A DNA stretch of 64,000 nt, taken from NCBI GenBank assembly GCA_964007475.1, contig OZ023273.1:48919525-48983524 (forward strand), read 5' to 3'. Under the pieces are notes generated by a model. The model was not told the origin of the DNA and ran no database searches. It saw nothing but the letters and a program-made list of their open reading frames with translations. Positions 34,101 through 47,900 of the stretch are shown piece by piece. The first letter of the stretch is position 1. Every line of letters starts with the position of its first letter. This stretch comes from Hybos culiciformis (Eukaryota; Arthropoda; Insecta; Diptera; Hybotidae). A program made the translations under genes and the position numbers.

Positions 34101-37100
34101 TTTCTTAAAAAAAAAAAACTAATAAAATAACACAAATTGTAGGTATTCTTAATTTTCCTGGACCTTTACAATAAGAAAAAAAATCAAAAGTATTCCAATG
34201 AAATAATTCTCTGGTGATGAGGTGGAAACTCACATAATAAAAAAAGAAAAAAAAGGGTATCCACAATTTTTCAACATTTCAAGATTTTGAAAAAAATGTA
34301 TTATAAAGCATATAACAAGTAAAACATTTTATACAACTTATTATCTGAATGAAAAATGTCCAAAAAATTTATATACAATGTACAAAAAGTATATAATATA
34401 TAATATATATATTACAAATTTCCTGTTGAAGTATACAAAAATTTAAAAATTAAAATTTTAATTGCTTTACTCCAATTAAAAATAATATATGTGTCTACAT
34501 ATAATGTATATGACATATAATGTTTATACATATAATGTATATGACGTATTTCTGCTTTCCGTCACTTCAATATAATACATTTGATATAATAATATTGTAT
34601 AATTAAAATTTTTTTCAACAGTTTCCTTTTTCATTATGGGATCAACTATTTTTACAATTGCATAATTTGATTTTGTTAGATCTATAAAATTATAGTTGAA
34701 GTGTAAGTAAACGTAAAAATACGTCTGAAAAATGTCAACCTCATAAATTATTTTCAATTATTCTAGTTAATATGAAAAACATCAAAAAGTTTTATACTTG
34801 ATATTACTTTCTGAAATTTTTAGTTCCAAAATGTTAAAAATTGATATTTCTTAAAATGAAACAATAAAAAAACGATATTATATAAACCGAAGTATTTATT
34901 TCAAATTATACTCAATTTAGAAATATAAAAATTTTCTGAAAATAAAAGCATTGATCCGTACTTATTTTATAAATAAATAATAATGAAATATGTAAAATTA
35001 TTATTTCAAAGATAAAATTTATAGAAAATTGAAATTTATAAAAAATTGATACATTTATGAAAGAAATTTTTCTTTTTTTATTCAAATCATATTTGTGAAT
35101 TGCCATATTTTTACGAAACTTTTTCAAAAGAAAAAATGAACCTTCCAGTGCTTTTAAAACTGCTTTAAGAAAAAAAAAAATCGAATAGCTGTCCTGGTCT
35201 GATTAAGATATAGTAGTTCGAGAATTTCGATAATACACAATATTAATTTTTAAGCTATACGTTTTCAAGTATAACCTTTAATTTCCAACTCGAAAATTAC
35301 ATTCTTAATCTAATTCATTCCTCCTATTGGTTTCGAGCTTTCAAAAAGGGGTTATATACAGATTATAATTACTGAGATATGATAATAATAAAAATAGTGT
35401 TTCTTTTTCTAACTCCATGAAATATTTTAATATTTATAATAATACAATAAATATTTTATATTTAATAAAAATGCAAAGCTAATCCTGATAAATATATATA
35501 AGTTCAGCTAAATCTAGTATGATCGTTTTATTAGAAATAATAAGAAAATATTCTCATAATAAGATAAAAAGATTGCAACAAAAAATGAATATAAAAAGAT
35601 TACCCAAGGTTAAACTTTTTTTTCTTGTATAATCTAAAATATATTTCATATAATAAAATTTGGATAAAATTTATATTTTTATTTCAATGAAATAAATTAT
35701 GATATCAATTGAAGTAAGTTTGAATATAAGTTTTATATAGAAAATAAAGTGTAGGTGGATGAAAATATGAGATGAAAATAGGTCTCTTAATTGGAGTAGT
35801 AATGTTTATGTGAAAAATACTTTCTATTCAAGTCAATCGGACAAGTAGTAAGAACGATTTTATACTTGCTTAATTTACTTGCTTGATTTACTTGCCAAAT
35901 CTAAACGGAGCTCTAGAAAATTTGTTTTTTTTAAGATTATCATTAAATTATATTTCGTCTTAAAGTGTTATGAAGTTTTCGTTGTCATCTTCTTATTATC
36001 GAAAAAGAATGGTGATATAAATTTACGCGAAGATATTAGATATTAATTTATCGAAGTTCGTTTAAAAATTTCAAACTTTTACTCAACATTTTTTAATTTT
36101 TTTGTAACCAAATTTTACATATCACTGTCATATGGACAAAAAATTATTTTTCAAAATTTGACTTTGTGAACATTTTATTGACATGAAAGTCTTTGAAAAG
36201 TTTGCATTTAGATAATTTTACCATTTTGAATTTTGTCGCTGATATCAAGGAAACTGTTCTGATATCAAAGAAATCGTTGAAAGTGCAAAACAAAAAATGA
36301 AAAATTAAAGTAAAATTAAAAGAGTACCTCATAAGTGAAGTATGGAGCCCGTTTTCAACATTTTGATTTGGCATATTTCAAAATTAAGATGCCTCGATCA
36401 TAATCATTTTTTAGAGTTCCTTCAATACCCTTGGCTGGTTGAGAGCTTGTAATTCTTCATAGAACCTTATCTTTCAGTCGACGCGAATGTAAACGAGACG
36501 ACGCGAAACAGCATCATTTTTCGGCATTGAAAGAATTGGAGCCAATTGGGTAGTTCATTAGTTATAAGTATTCAAAGTTGCCTTAGTGGTAGATTTCTTT
36601 TAAAGAAATAAAACACTGATCTGGAAAATTTTGCAATCCTGAAAAACTTTTGTTTTAGTGTATATCTATATAAGTGAGACTCAAGCTGACATTTTTTAGA
36701 ATTATTCTATGTGTACAAATTTTAGATTTGCGAAAAAGGCCTCTTAATCTGTACATTTTCTTTCATAAGAAATTTGAACCTTGAATAGAAGAAAGTAATG
36801 AACAATAGCTGAATAAAATGAATACATTTCAAAGGTACAATTTAATTAAAAAATAAGAGCATCATTATTTTTTTTTTTGTTGAAAAAGTCAGCTTAACAA
36901 AATATGTCTTTAATAATCTCAAATGATTCGGAAAGATATGAAAAATATTATGGAAAACAAAAAATAAAATTCAATCATCTTATCGATATTTATTCTTTAT
37001 GAATTACAATCCTTAAACTACACTCTTAAAAATTATTCTCAATTAAATAAAGTAGGCAACATCGATTTTAAAAAAAAACAAAAATTTATTTTAAATAAAG

Positions 37101-37216
37101 TGTACTTTAACCTTTATCCCAAACAACTGTACAGTTGGAAATATTTTGAATTTCTTAATAATTTGTGGTGATGAACTACAATTTAGCAGAAAGATTAAAA
37201 AAAAAATTTAAATTTA
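31169..37216. other. Long AT-rich gene-free stretch
   Basis: Short frames only, without motifs. A TATAATGTATATGAC phrase is duplicated near 34500-34545. A GC-richer patch near 36470-36560 (CAGTCGACGCGAATG and GACGACGCGAAACAG) has stops in every frame I tried. No RNA gene recognised. Confidence 0.45.
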
Positions 37217-37375
37217 AGGCCGGTTTTCACGATCCAAGTACACTTTGTCCAAGTCGACTTGGATGTTCTTTTTGATCGTGTAAACAGAGTGTCAAAGTCA
37301 ACTTGGACAAAGTAGCCACATCAAAGTTGAGTTGGACACTGCTCTACTTACTTTGATCAAAGTAGTGTATTTGTA
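37217..37375. repeat. Complex patch with CCAAGTCGACTTGG palindrome
   Basis: Begins GGCCGGTTTTCACGATCCAAG and repeats AAGT(C/T)-(A/G)ACTTGGA and ACTTTG(T/A)TC words in both orientations. It looks like one end of a miniature element, but the opposite end was not found. Confidence 0.35.
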
Positions 37376-37620
37376 AAAAAAATAATAAAAAAAAATTTGA
37401 ATTCTGACAATTTTTTTTAATTATAATTTTTTTTATTTATTACTTTTTATTTCATTTTTAATTTTATTTAGTTTAATTATATAGAATTTAATTTAAAAAT
37501 TTAAAAAACATTAATGAAATTAATTAAAAATTGTTTAAAAAAATTAAAGAAAATCGTCAATTAAAGAAACACTTCACCAACCCTGAAGAGTGATATTTTA
37601 ACTTTATTTCTGTGTTTGAT

Positions 37621-37690
37621 TTTTTTCGATATTGTATAAACCCTACAATCAAAGCAAAACCAAGACCAATTTTTCACAGTGAAGGATCAT
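37621..37690 (-). repeat. Partial relative of the 16102-16607 MITE
   Basis: Read on the minus strand it follows the first 70 or so bases of the MITE at 16102: a GTGAAAAA word, GGTCTT(A/G)GTTTTGCTTTGAT and TGTAGGGTT. The outer end is damaged (CTTCACTGTG in place of CCCTCAATGTG). Confidence 0.6.
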
Positions 37691-40600
37691 TACACATCAA
37701 CATTTATTGTCAAAAAATTCTTATATCAGAATATTTTTCAAAGTGAACTATTTCTCTCATTCTAAATATTTCTGTAGAAAACACTTCTTTTTTTGCTGTC
37801 ATAAATATTGAAAATATCTAAATATGTATTTCATTATTTCGATTCTGCCATAAACATTTTTTTACCTAAATTTAAATTTAATATTCTTGAATACAGAGAA
37901 GAGGGATGAAAAAATGCGTACTATAATGATAAAAACATATAAAACTTGTTATGATTATTATTTTATTCCCGGAATCTTTTCCAATTTCGATGTGTGTTAC
38001 ATTATTGAGAAAAAAAAAAGAAATGTTTAAAAAAATTACATGTTCAAGTTCATCCCTCTCGAATTTAGGTTCATGTTTATGTAAACAATTTTGGAAACAC
38101 AAAACTAAAACTGCTGTATGAAAGAATATACCAAAAAATTACTTCTACTATGTTAGTAAGAAGAATATTATTTACTGTTATTATCATTATTATTATTTTT
38201 TTTTAACGACACCAAGAATAGCCGAGTTTTCACAAGATTTTTTTTTACTTGTTTTTTTAACATCTAGAAAAACAAAGTTTAAATTTTCAGATAGGATTCA
38301 GGATCAAATTTTTGTGTATATAAGAAGATGGCGATGATTGAAAGGAAATTTCTAAGGATCAGAAAATGGTGCTCTTTGTACAGGACATTTATTAACACTG
38401 ATTTCGGGAATAATTTGTAAATGTTTAGTTTTTCTTGAAATATGTTTTTTTTTCTAGATATTGTAACTTGAGGTGAAAATATATTTTCATTTTAACCATT
38501 TATCGATGAATGTTATAATAATTTGTATTTAAAATTTATTATAAATTAAAATAATTCTTCCATAAAAACAAAATAATAGCTCAAAAAAATAACCAAATAA
38601 AGTAAAGGATCTACACAATAAATTTAAATTAAGAAAAAAAAAAGAAAACAAATTATTTATTTTCCTTTAACAACATTATTATTTGCTTCAACTATTTTTC
38701 CCATTTCATTAATAATAATTTTTTTTTTTTTGATTTTTCAGCATAAAAACGAAAACAAAAATAAAACAAAAAATTTATTCAAATATAAAACCTTAAAGTC
38801 AATAATTCTCAACAAAGCAAATTAAATCCTAAAATTGATAAGAAAAAAAAAATTAAATAAAATAAAAAAAAAGAAGAAAATTCAAATAGAAAAGTTTTTA
38901 AAATTCAGTCCAAATCTAATATGAATTCCAATGAAAAAAAAAGATTTTGAAAAGGTTATTTGTTTTCGAATTTTAAGGGATTAAAATTCTAAACAATTTT
39001 TTTTTTTTTTTAAATATTATAATCCCGTCACGATCATGATGGGGCTTTTCTCAAAAAAAAACAAAAAAAAACAAAGAATTTCCATTGTATTTATATAAAT
39101 TAAATTATAAAAATGATATTATTCGATAAATGTTTTTATGCGTTGTTTGTAATAATGGTCTTTCCTCTATTTAGTTAGAAATTCAAATAATTTTTGTTTA
39201 TTATATTTTTCTTCATATGAATATTAAATAAATATACATATTATAATATTTACTTTGTAGGTATATTAATTAAAACTTTTTTCATATCAATAACTTTTTT
39301 CATAATCTATCCTTCAGGCGCAAAATCAAAAGTCTATGTTGGTGATGTCGATAAATATTAAAAATTATGTTTAAGCCAATTTTTGGGAATTCTCGTCGAG
39401 TAAAATTAAAGAAAAACTAAAAATTTGTATACGATTTATTCAAGAAAGAATATCTAAAATTAATAAAAAATACTTCAATAATTCAATAAAAAAAATAAAG
39501 ATTATAAAAATGTTAGATAAAAAATTCTTTAAAATAAAAAGAAAAATAAAACTTTTTAATATGATTAACTATAAAATTGAATAAATTTCTTAAGGCCTTA
39601 TGTTATACTCTCTGAATAAATTTTAAGTTTTTAAATAAATAAATATTATTTTCCTAATAAATAAACATTATTTATTATTTAATTTAATTCAGATTTTATA
39701 AAATAAAAAATTGTTAATGCCTCTCGATTTTATATTTCTACGTTAATAAAAAATAGAAACCTCGAAAAAGAACCTCAATAAACTTTTTTTTTAAATTATT
39801 TTTCAAATTTATTTCCCTTATTCTGTGGATTTTTTTTCTCATTTTCATTTGCAACATTGGGAAAACCACTTGGATAATTTTATATAATTTATGACATCTT
39901 TATTTTTTTTTAGATTTGTGGATTTATGTTCTCTTTAGTTTATAGTTAATTTTCGTTATATAGTTCCTCGTTTTTTAATGTTATTTTTGGAATTGTAAAT
40001 TGACAAAAAAAAATTACTTCCAGTCAAAGAGAAAATGTTTCCAAAAACAAAAAATCTTAGACAAATATTGAAAATGTTTATTACATTTCTATAAGATATA
40101 AATATAGTTATTTAAAGTTTTATATAAAAAACTTGCATAATTTGTTGCATTTGATATATGTATGCTAAATTAGACCTACAGACATACTTTAATTTTTTTA
40201 AAATAATAATTTATCTGTTTGCATGAATTCACGGACTTTGCATTTGTTAATGGTTGACTGTTTTTTTGGTGAATGTTATCAAAAATATTATTGTGAGAAA
40301 TATATAAAACTAACCTTCCTTTTTAATTTGCTAGCCGATTGGTTTCGTTCTCATTAGATTGTTTTTTTTTTGCCAGGATGCAGGGGGTGTAGGAAAGAAT
40401 TAAGCCGATGTTCTAATAATCTAATTTAACTGATTTATTTGAAATGTTTTGATATGAAATATTCAAATTCTAAAGTTTTATATTCTTCAATTAAATAAGA
40501 AAATTATTGTTTTCAGATTTATCAGTTTTTTAAATAAAATAATGATAAGGTACCTAATATACCTACAATAAAATTCCTAAAATTCTATTTTTATTTATTT

Positions 40601-41322
40601 ATACGAAACCTTTATTTATTTTTTTATGTTTTCTTTAAAATATTAATTCTTTTTTTATGATTTTTTCTTCTTAATATATAATAATTTACCTATCCTTTTT
40701 CATATAGTTCCTGCTATTAACAAAAACTCACTTTATTTTTTATAATATCCCTAAGGATGTAAATTACTTTATAATACATAAAACTATAATGGTTTTTGGC
40801 ATTTCATTTCTGAGATTTGAAATTGTTAAAAAAAAAATTTTATTAACACAAAAAAATAAAAAAAATTTATTTTTGGACGAAGATCAAGGCGATCGCTAGT
40901 CGAGACATATACGCTAAGGTTACAAGCCTAAGATAATTTCAGTGACTAACCATAATAACGTTTGGATGACATGAGCATGGTTATTTTGGCTGAATGCAGA
41001 CGCCAATATTATAAACTCAAACTAAGAACTGCCAGAAAACAATCATAGTTTCTAACATCAGAGTTCTGTATTGGCAATATCGTAACTAACGATATCATAT
41101 GAACAACCAGGCCCATCTGAAGGTTCTTAAAATCTCAAAACATAGTCAAAAATCAAGCAAAAGATGAAAAAAATTAATTTTAAATTAATTAATCAGAGTA
41201 AAAAAATTTAAACAACACCCAACTCATTAAAATTATTTCTTTCGAAATTCTGCAATTAATTTTGTCTGAAATTACGTACAATATAACAATAGCCATTATT
41301 AATTTGTTTATAGTGTAATAAC
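37691..41322. other. AT-rich gene-free stretch
   Basis: Mostly homopolymer-rich. 39612-39633 (ATACTCTCTGAATAAATTTT) resembles the terminal repeat of the 6.8-kb transposon with one internal mismatch but lacks its subterminal repeats. 40875-41125 is a GC-richer patch without repeats and with stops in all frames. No gene called. Confidence 0.45.
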
Positions 41323-41964
41323 CAGAGACCGGAAGTTCATGCAAATACATGTTTTTTTCTGATAACTCTAAACTAAAATGAAGTAAATATCTGTGCGAAT
41401 CAAAAATTTTTAAGAAAAATGGCATCGATTTGTTAGAGCATATATTTGCATATTTTGCCAATAAATGCATATAATTGCATATTTGCCTTATAAATGCATG
41501 TATTTGCATGTTTTCGACAATTTTCAAAAAAAAAAATAAAAAATTGAGGATTTCTTTATGTCAACATTTTTTCAAATGTGTGTGGCATCGATTTGTTAGA
41601 GCATATATTTACATATTTCTCCAATAAATGCATGTAATTGCATATTTACCTTATAAATGCATGTATTTGCATTTTTTGGACAAATTAAAAAAAAAAAAAA
41701 AAAAAAGGATTTCTTCATGTTAACATTTTTTTAAAAGAATGTTTTAACTAGACCATTTTCTAATAGATGGTTTTACAAATTTTCAATGATCGAAGAATGA
41801 ATTTCAAAGAATTGTTTCTAATTGCAATTTATCAGATAAATAATGTATTATAGTACATATTTAAGAGCATATTTGTTAAGTTTTAAGAGCATATTTGTTA
41901 GGTTTTAAGAGCATAAGAGCATGCATATTTTAACGTTTTTAAGAGCATGAACTTCCGGTCTCTG
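41323..41964. mobile_element. 642-bp hAT-type MITE with 8-bp target duplication
   Basis: Ends CAGAGACCGGAAGTTCATGC are perfect inverses of each other, and GTAATAAC is repeated outside at 41315-41322 and 41965-41972. The interior has a roughly 163-bp direct duplication (starting GGCATCGATTTGTTAGAGCA at 41421 and 41584), rich in ATGCAT and ATTTGCAT words, then AAGAGCATATTTGTTAGGTT repeats. No transposase. The minus-strand frame at 41189-41527 runs through the boundary and is not a gene. Confidence 0.9.
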
Positions 41965-41972
41965 GTAATAAC

Positions 41973-43532
41973 TTATTTTAATTGGGAAAAAAATTCTAGA
42001 AAATTTAAGTTTTTAAAGGTTTCTTTTTTTTATTTTTTCATTCTATTTCTATTTACAGAAATAACATTATTTTAAACGCTACATCCTGATTAAGTAGGGA
42101 AACATTGATAAAAGAGTCAATAGTGAAAACTATTGTTTTTTAAATCAAACCAATTCATTAAAAATATTTTCGAATCAATAGATTTTTCAAATAAATTAAA
42201 CATCATTAGCTAAAGAATATTTTCTTTTGGTGATTTTAAATAGTATTTGCCCTTGCGTTCAAGCCAATCATTTAAAATCGATCAAATTTTTTATATTTTT
42301 ATTCAACATTTTGACACTTGTTCTTAAGTTTTTTAATTTTTTTCATTAAAAGGTACTTATTATACGACTTTTGTTTTTTGAACTAAAAAAAATTATTTAT
42401 TTAAACTTTAAACTAAAAAAAATAATTTGTTTCTTCCAATTCTTTTTAACATTTTTAACAACAATGCTGAAATTAATTGGTAATGCTTTACTTAAAAAAA
42501 TGTGCAACGAAAGATATTTCCGCATCGTAGCGGCAATAATCAATGGTCCAAAATAATTTAAAATCAAATGGTATTACCTAAACTTCTGCGACGTTTGAAA
42601 ATTCATTTAGTAAAAACTAATTTTTCTCAATTTTAAATTTAATAACAATTATAACCTATCAAAAATGATTTCATATTGGCGATGGCGGTACGTGTAGATT
42701 TATCAACTTAACTTTAATAAAATATTATTATTACTTAAGGTAAAAACCGTCAAAGAAATTTTATTCTGTTTTCAGTCAAAAACAAAATAAAATAATACAC
42801 TTTATAGCTTAATATGGTTGATTTCAATTCCATATAAATTTCTTATAAGAGTTGATGGGTCAGGAACACATCTAAATATCTAAACACAGACACAACATAT
42901 GAAGTATTAAAAAAGGATGTTTATATTAAACAAAACTAAATATATATTTAAGTCACTACAATCTTACTTATAACTAGTAGGACATGTTAATTTAAATAAA
43001 TTGGTTTACCAAAAATAACAACCCATAATTTAAAAAGTCAAATTCCAAAGATGAAAAGAAGATTATTTTATTACGTACACGAGATATATTTATATAAATT
43101 TTAAATAATTGCTAAATATTTTCATTTAATTTGCTTTGAACTTTTTTAAGAAATCTTAGAAGTGTTATTCACTTATATACGTCAAAAGAATTTAACCAGT
43201 TTGGTTTTTGGTACACATTTTCATAATATCATAGTTTTAAAGAAGTTCCTACAAAACTTTTTGTGAAGTTTTACCTTTTTGGTTTGAATTTGTGGTAAAA
43301 TTAGGGTAAAGTTATTCTTCATTTTTTTAGCATCAAAATATATTTGAAGTATTCGTTTTCATTATTTTGTCTCATATTGTACTGTTTTATCCAAACAAAC
43401 AATTTTTTAAAACAGACTTTTGAAAAAATGAACTTTGTGGAAAGAGTCATTATTTCCGTACACATAGTAATACTTTAATTTAACTAATAATAGTTCAAAC
43501 TTATTAAATAATTTAATATTATAATATCTTAA
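41973..43532. other. AT-rich spacer
   Basis: No gene, RNA or bounded repeat recognised. Confidence 0.45.
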
Positions 43533-43637
43533 TTTCATTATGAAAAACAAAATGCGAATAAAATAATAAAAATTTTCCAATTTTTAATAAAATAAACTAT
43601 TTTTCCAACCCCTTACATTGTGATAAAAACACACACT
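43533..43637. repeat. 105-bp direct duplication, copy 1
   Basis: Matches 44855-44959 with one noticed difference (CAACCCCTTAC against CAACCCTTTAC). It runs from TTTCATTATGAAAAAC to AAAACACACACT. The ends are not TG...CA and no flanking duplication was seen. Confidence 0.9.
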
Positions 43638-44854
43638 TTTAGGTATATAATAATAAAAACTACGTAAGCGTCGAAACTCTATTGTATTTGAGAATTGCTC
43701 ATAAAACTAGGGGCCTTGAATTTTACATAATATTTAGTGTAGAAAGAAATTTTAAAGCCTCAATAATATAAGATATTCTTATTTCAACCATTCATTTTGT
43801 TATTTTGACTTAAATATTCAAAGACCGCAATTCACTTTATTTGAAATATGATAAAAACATTTTAAGTTTTCATAAAATATGCATAATTATTATATATATA
43901 AGCAATAAAATTATATTTTTGCAATGAATAAACATGAATATGGTTTGAATATGGTTATACGTGTCGATTTAAATTTTTTATATCATTATTATATATCTAT
44001 TTGATTTTTGATTTGTGTTTACATTTTTTTTTTTTTCATTTCCTTATTATTTGTATTTATTACCATTTTAACAATAAAATAATAACTTCATGAAAATAAC
44101 GAGAGTTAATAAATAAACCATGAAGCACGTTCTTATGCACAGTTTTATTGATGTCATATCATTTCTTCTACCTATAATAATATATTTATATAACTGTGAT
44201 CTATGTTATATGTAATGTTTTCAAATAAAATATCGCATAATACGTATACATATCTATATTTTATATTCAATATTATTGTAATCAAATACCTTATAATGGT
44301 GCTTGCTTATGTGTTGGTTTATAAAATTTCAGTGCAATATCAGATGTTTTTCTTTTTTATGTATTATGTGTATTTTTTATGAAGTTTACCATGATTGCAA
44401 AAATAAGTTGGCTTTGAAATTTAAGTAATTTTCGGAAGTATTTAAAGTTTTTAAGTTTGTGAAAATAAATTAAAAAAATAAATTGAAATTTAAAAAATCA
44501 TTATTAACAAAATGATTATTAAAAAAATTAAATATTAAAATTTCATCTAGATGTATTAAGGATTGTCCGTCGTTTTATATAAAAGGCAGCAATATTGGTC
44601 TTCAATCTTAACTTAATAGAATATAGGTAGCTGAATTAATTTGTGTTCTGTAGTGCAAAGTAACAATTATTTTTATTAAGGTCAAACCTTGTATGTAGGT
44701 GATGATGAAATTTTTTTAATAAATAAACCTTTTAAAAAATTATCTTTTTTTTTTTAAACATAAAATTTTAGGAAATTCAAAAAAGTGATGATTCCTCAAA
44801 ACTTTTAAATAAAACTTTCTGCATAACAATTAACTTAAATTATAGAAATTATTT
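43638..44854. other. AT-rich spacer between the duplicated 105-bp blocks
   Basis: No gene recognised. Confidence 0.45.
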
Positions 44855-44959
44855 TTTCATTATGAAAAACAAAATGCGAATAAAATAATAAAAATTTTCC
44901 AATTTTTAATAAAATAAACTATTTTTCCAACCCTTTACATTGTGATAAAAACACACACT
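44855..44959. repeat. 105-bp direct duplication, copy 2
   Basis: Second copy of 43533-43637, same orientation, about 1.3 kb away. The near-identity implies a recent event. Confidence 0.9.
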
Positions 44960-47900
44960 ATAAAGCGTAGATTTTCACTGAATCAAAATATTCAGAAACA
45001 TAAGCAACCACCAGTATTTACATTATAAGGTATTTGATTGTAATGCTTCAATCATTGAATTTGATTTTGTCAAGTATAATATTATTTTAATAGAGAGCAT
45101 GAGAGCTCTCCCATTTTGTTGTCAAAATAAATTTATATTCGAAGAATATGAAGAATTATTATTTCTTTATTGACCCTTTTTATATGCATCTTTATTTTCA
45201 ATTAGAATTTGCTGAAAAAGAGGAATTTAATATGTATATAATTGTGTTCATTGGATTCTTTTTATTTTTTTGTTATCTGCCATATTGAATGAACGCTTTA
45301 ACATTCTTTTATATTATAAATAATTTTTGTTTTTTTATTTTGTATCATTTGGAATTCGTTTACATTATTATAATTCATAATAATAATCTTACTATAATAT
45401 AGGTACTACTATAAATAATTCGTTATGTATTTTTATATTGTTTTTTTGGATCACCAGATATATTTTGAACGTAAGTCCATAAAGGGTGAAAAGTAGAGGT
45501 TTAGAAAATGAAAAATTAATATTTTTGGTCAGAAATCTTATTAATCCCCTATGCAATTTTGTTATAGGTAAGATCGGTACAGAATTATTTATTTTTTGTA
45601 CTTTTACCAAAATTTGAAGCCATGTTGTTTCTTAAACAAAGAAATCTCTTGTGCACGAACAAAATTGTATTTTCGTCTATATGTATATCAATCCGAATCC
45701 AATTAATTTTAAGGAAAAGGGATAAAAGACAATCTGTATCAAAATTAATTCGAATGATGATGCAACTTCATTATACGTATATATAGGTATTAATTCCTCA
45801 TATATTCGTGTGCATAGCAAAACATGAATTGTTCATATATGCAATTTAAATTGGAAGTATGTACTTCTTTCGTATATATTATATAATAACACACGTACAT
45901 ATTTTTATTTTATACCTATATTTTTCATGTTACTATAATATTTACTTCGTTAAAAACATAAACAAAACTCGCAATAACTGCAATACAAGTGTAAATCGCC
46001 CATTTTATCACCTTAAAAGCCTGAAATTCATTTACACGATTATATAAAATAAAAACTCAAAAATAAGAATACTGCAATCAATTCAATAATGTAAAATGAA
46101 AATTCTAAGAAAACGTTTGGAAAAATTTCTTTAATCTGGCTAAATCATTGAGAATTAAATTAATAATGAATAATATAATGTAAAAAAGATAATAATGTTG
46201 AAAAGTTTAATAAATTTTAAATCTTTTAATGGTAGGTCTTTCTTTTGAAATTTATTTCAAGATACAATTTTAGAAAATACCTATAAAATAAGTTTTTTTT
46301 TCTTACTTTAACATACTATGTATTTGTATACTGATTATATACTGATTCTAAAAGAATTTCGTAAAAGTTTAATTTTTGGATTGAAAAAATATGATTTTGC
46401 GATGTAAAAAATTAGAATTAGTGCGGGGTTAAAAACAAAGGGGTTTAAATATCCTTTTGATTCATCAGTTACTTAAGATGTTCTTTTATTTTATTTTTAA
46501 GCTTTTGGCAATAATTCATAAATCTCAATTTGTTTATGAAATTTTTTTTTTTTTTTCGAGTTGAGTAAATAAAAATAGAACTAGATATATGCGAGCTCAA
46601 CCTTTTTTGTATATAAAGCCGGCACAAAAATTTGTTCTATTCTACAGTATAAATCTTATAATTTATGTTTACGAATTTCGTGAAAACAATTGGATCAATA
46701 ACATGAACATTGGTCAAAAATACCTATCTTCCAAAATATTTATCTTATTTTTAGAAATGTGCAGTCAATTTTTTTCTGTGTAGAATTCCACTGTTTGTAG
46801 CTAACGTATTTAATATTTGGCATTAACAACATGTTATGTGTGAAAATAAGAAATGAATTAAAATGGTAAATATAGCATATACTGTTAATAATAAAATACA
46901 ACATATTATTTTTAATTAACTTCTATAATAATGCACTTAAAAAATAATTTCTAACTAATTCTATGTTTCGAATTGAAAAATATTACTTGACTAATGTTAA
47001 TTTCCTTCATGAGTTTGAAAATTGTTAATTTCAATTTATAAAAAAACTCATAATTTAGAACCTTGTATCTATTTGCGGAAATAATCTAAAAATAACAAGA
47101 AGACTTTACACAATTAATAATAGCGACATAAATATTATTTACTTTATAAGTTAATCAATCAAACTTAAACATAATATAATTATATAACCATATTTATTTA
47201 ATATTCATTCATAAGAATTTTTAATTTACAAATAATTAAAATAAAATTTTTATATAACGTTTGTCTCTGGGCATCTTCACATAATTTAATTTTTTTTTTT
47301 ATATCCTTAATCCAGAAATTCAAAATTTAATAATTATTAAAATCGATAAGAGTTCAATCACGTAAATGTAATTATAGCTTAAGAATAATGTAGAAACATG
47401 TATCATTGATAAAGTTAAGTTCTTACTGTAACAGTTTATTTAATCCCAAAAGTAATGCGACTAAATAAAACCAAATTTCGTTTTTGTTACAAATATGTCT
47501 CCCTTCTAACAGAAAATTACGAAAGTTGGTTTTGTATTATTATTAAAAAATATTCAGAGATTTGTTTTTGTTATTTTTAAAATGTTAAGTTATAGCAAAT
47601 TTTGTTATATCTCGCTTCATTAATTTAAATTTACTGCCCCAAATTTATGCTTGATACAAAATTCATTAAACATAATGTCAGTAGATGATTTGAAGAATTT
47701 GGAATGATTTCATTTTAAACTAATATATACAGATAAAAGTAAGAACAGAAAAAATCAATTACAAAAAGGCGAGCTATTACCTTTTTTAGGTGACAAATTA
47801 GTATTAAAAAAAAATATATAGATTTTAATGATGCGAAAATATATTGAATTTATTGCAAGGAGTGACAAGGAACAGAAATTACATTTAAAAGTTTTATCAA

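Noticed and set aside
40370..40410. GCCAG followed by GATGCAGGGGGTGTAGG, possible exon start
   Set aside because: Only a few open codons follow before a stop in frame and there is no donor.
41189..41527. 112-codon minus-strand frame
   Set aside because: It runs through the target duplication and end of a hAT MITE, so it cannot be an ancestral gene.
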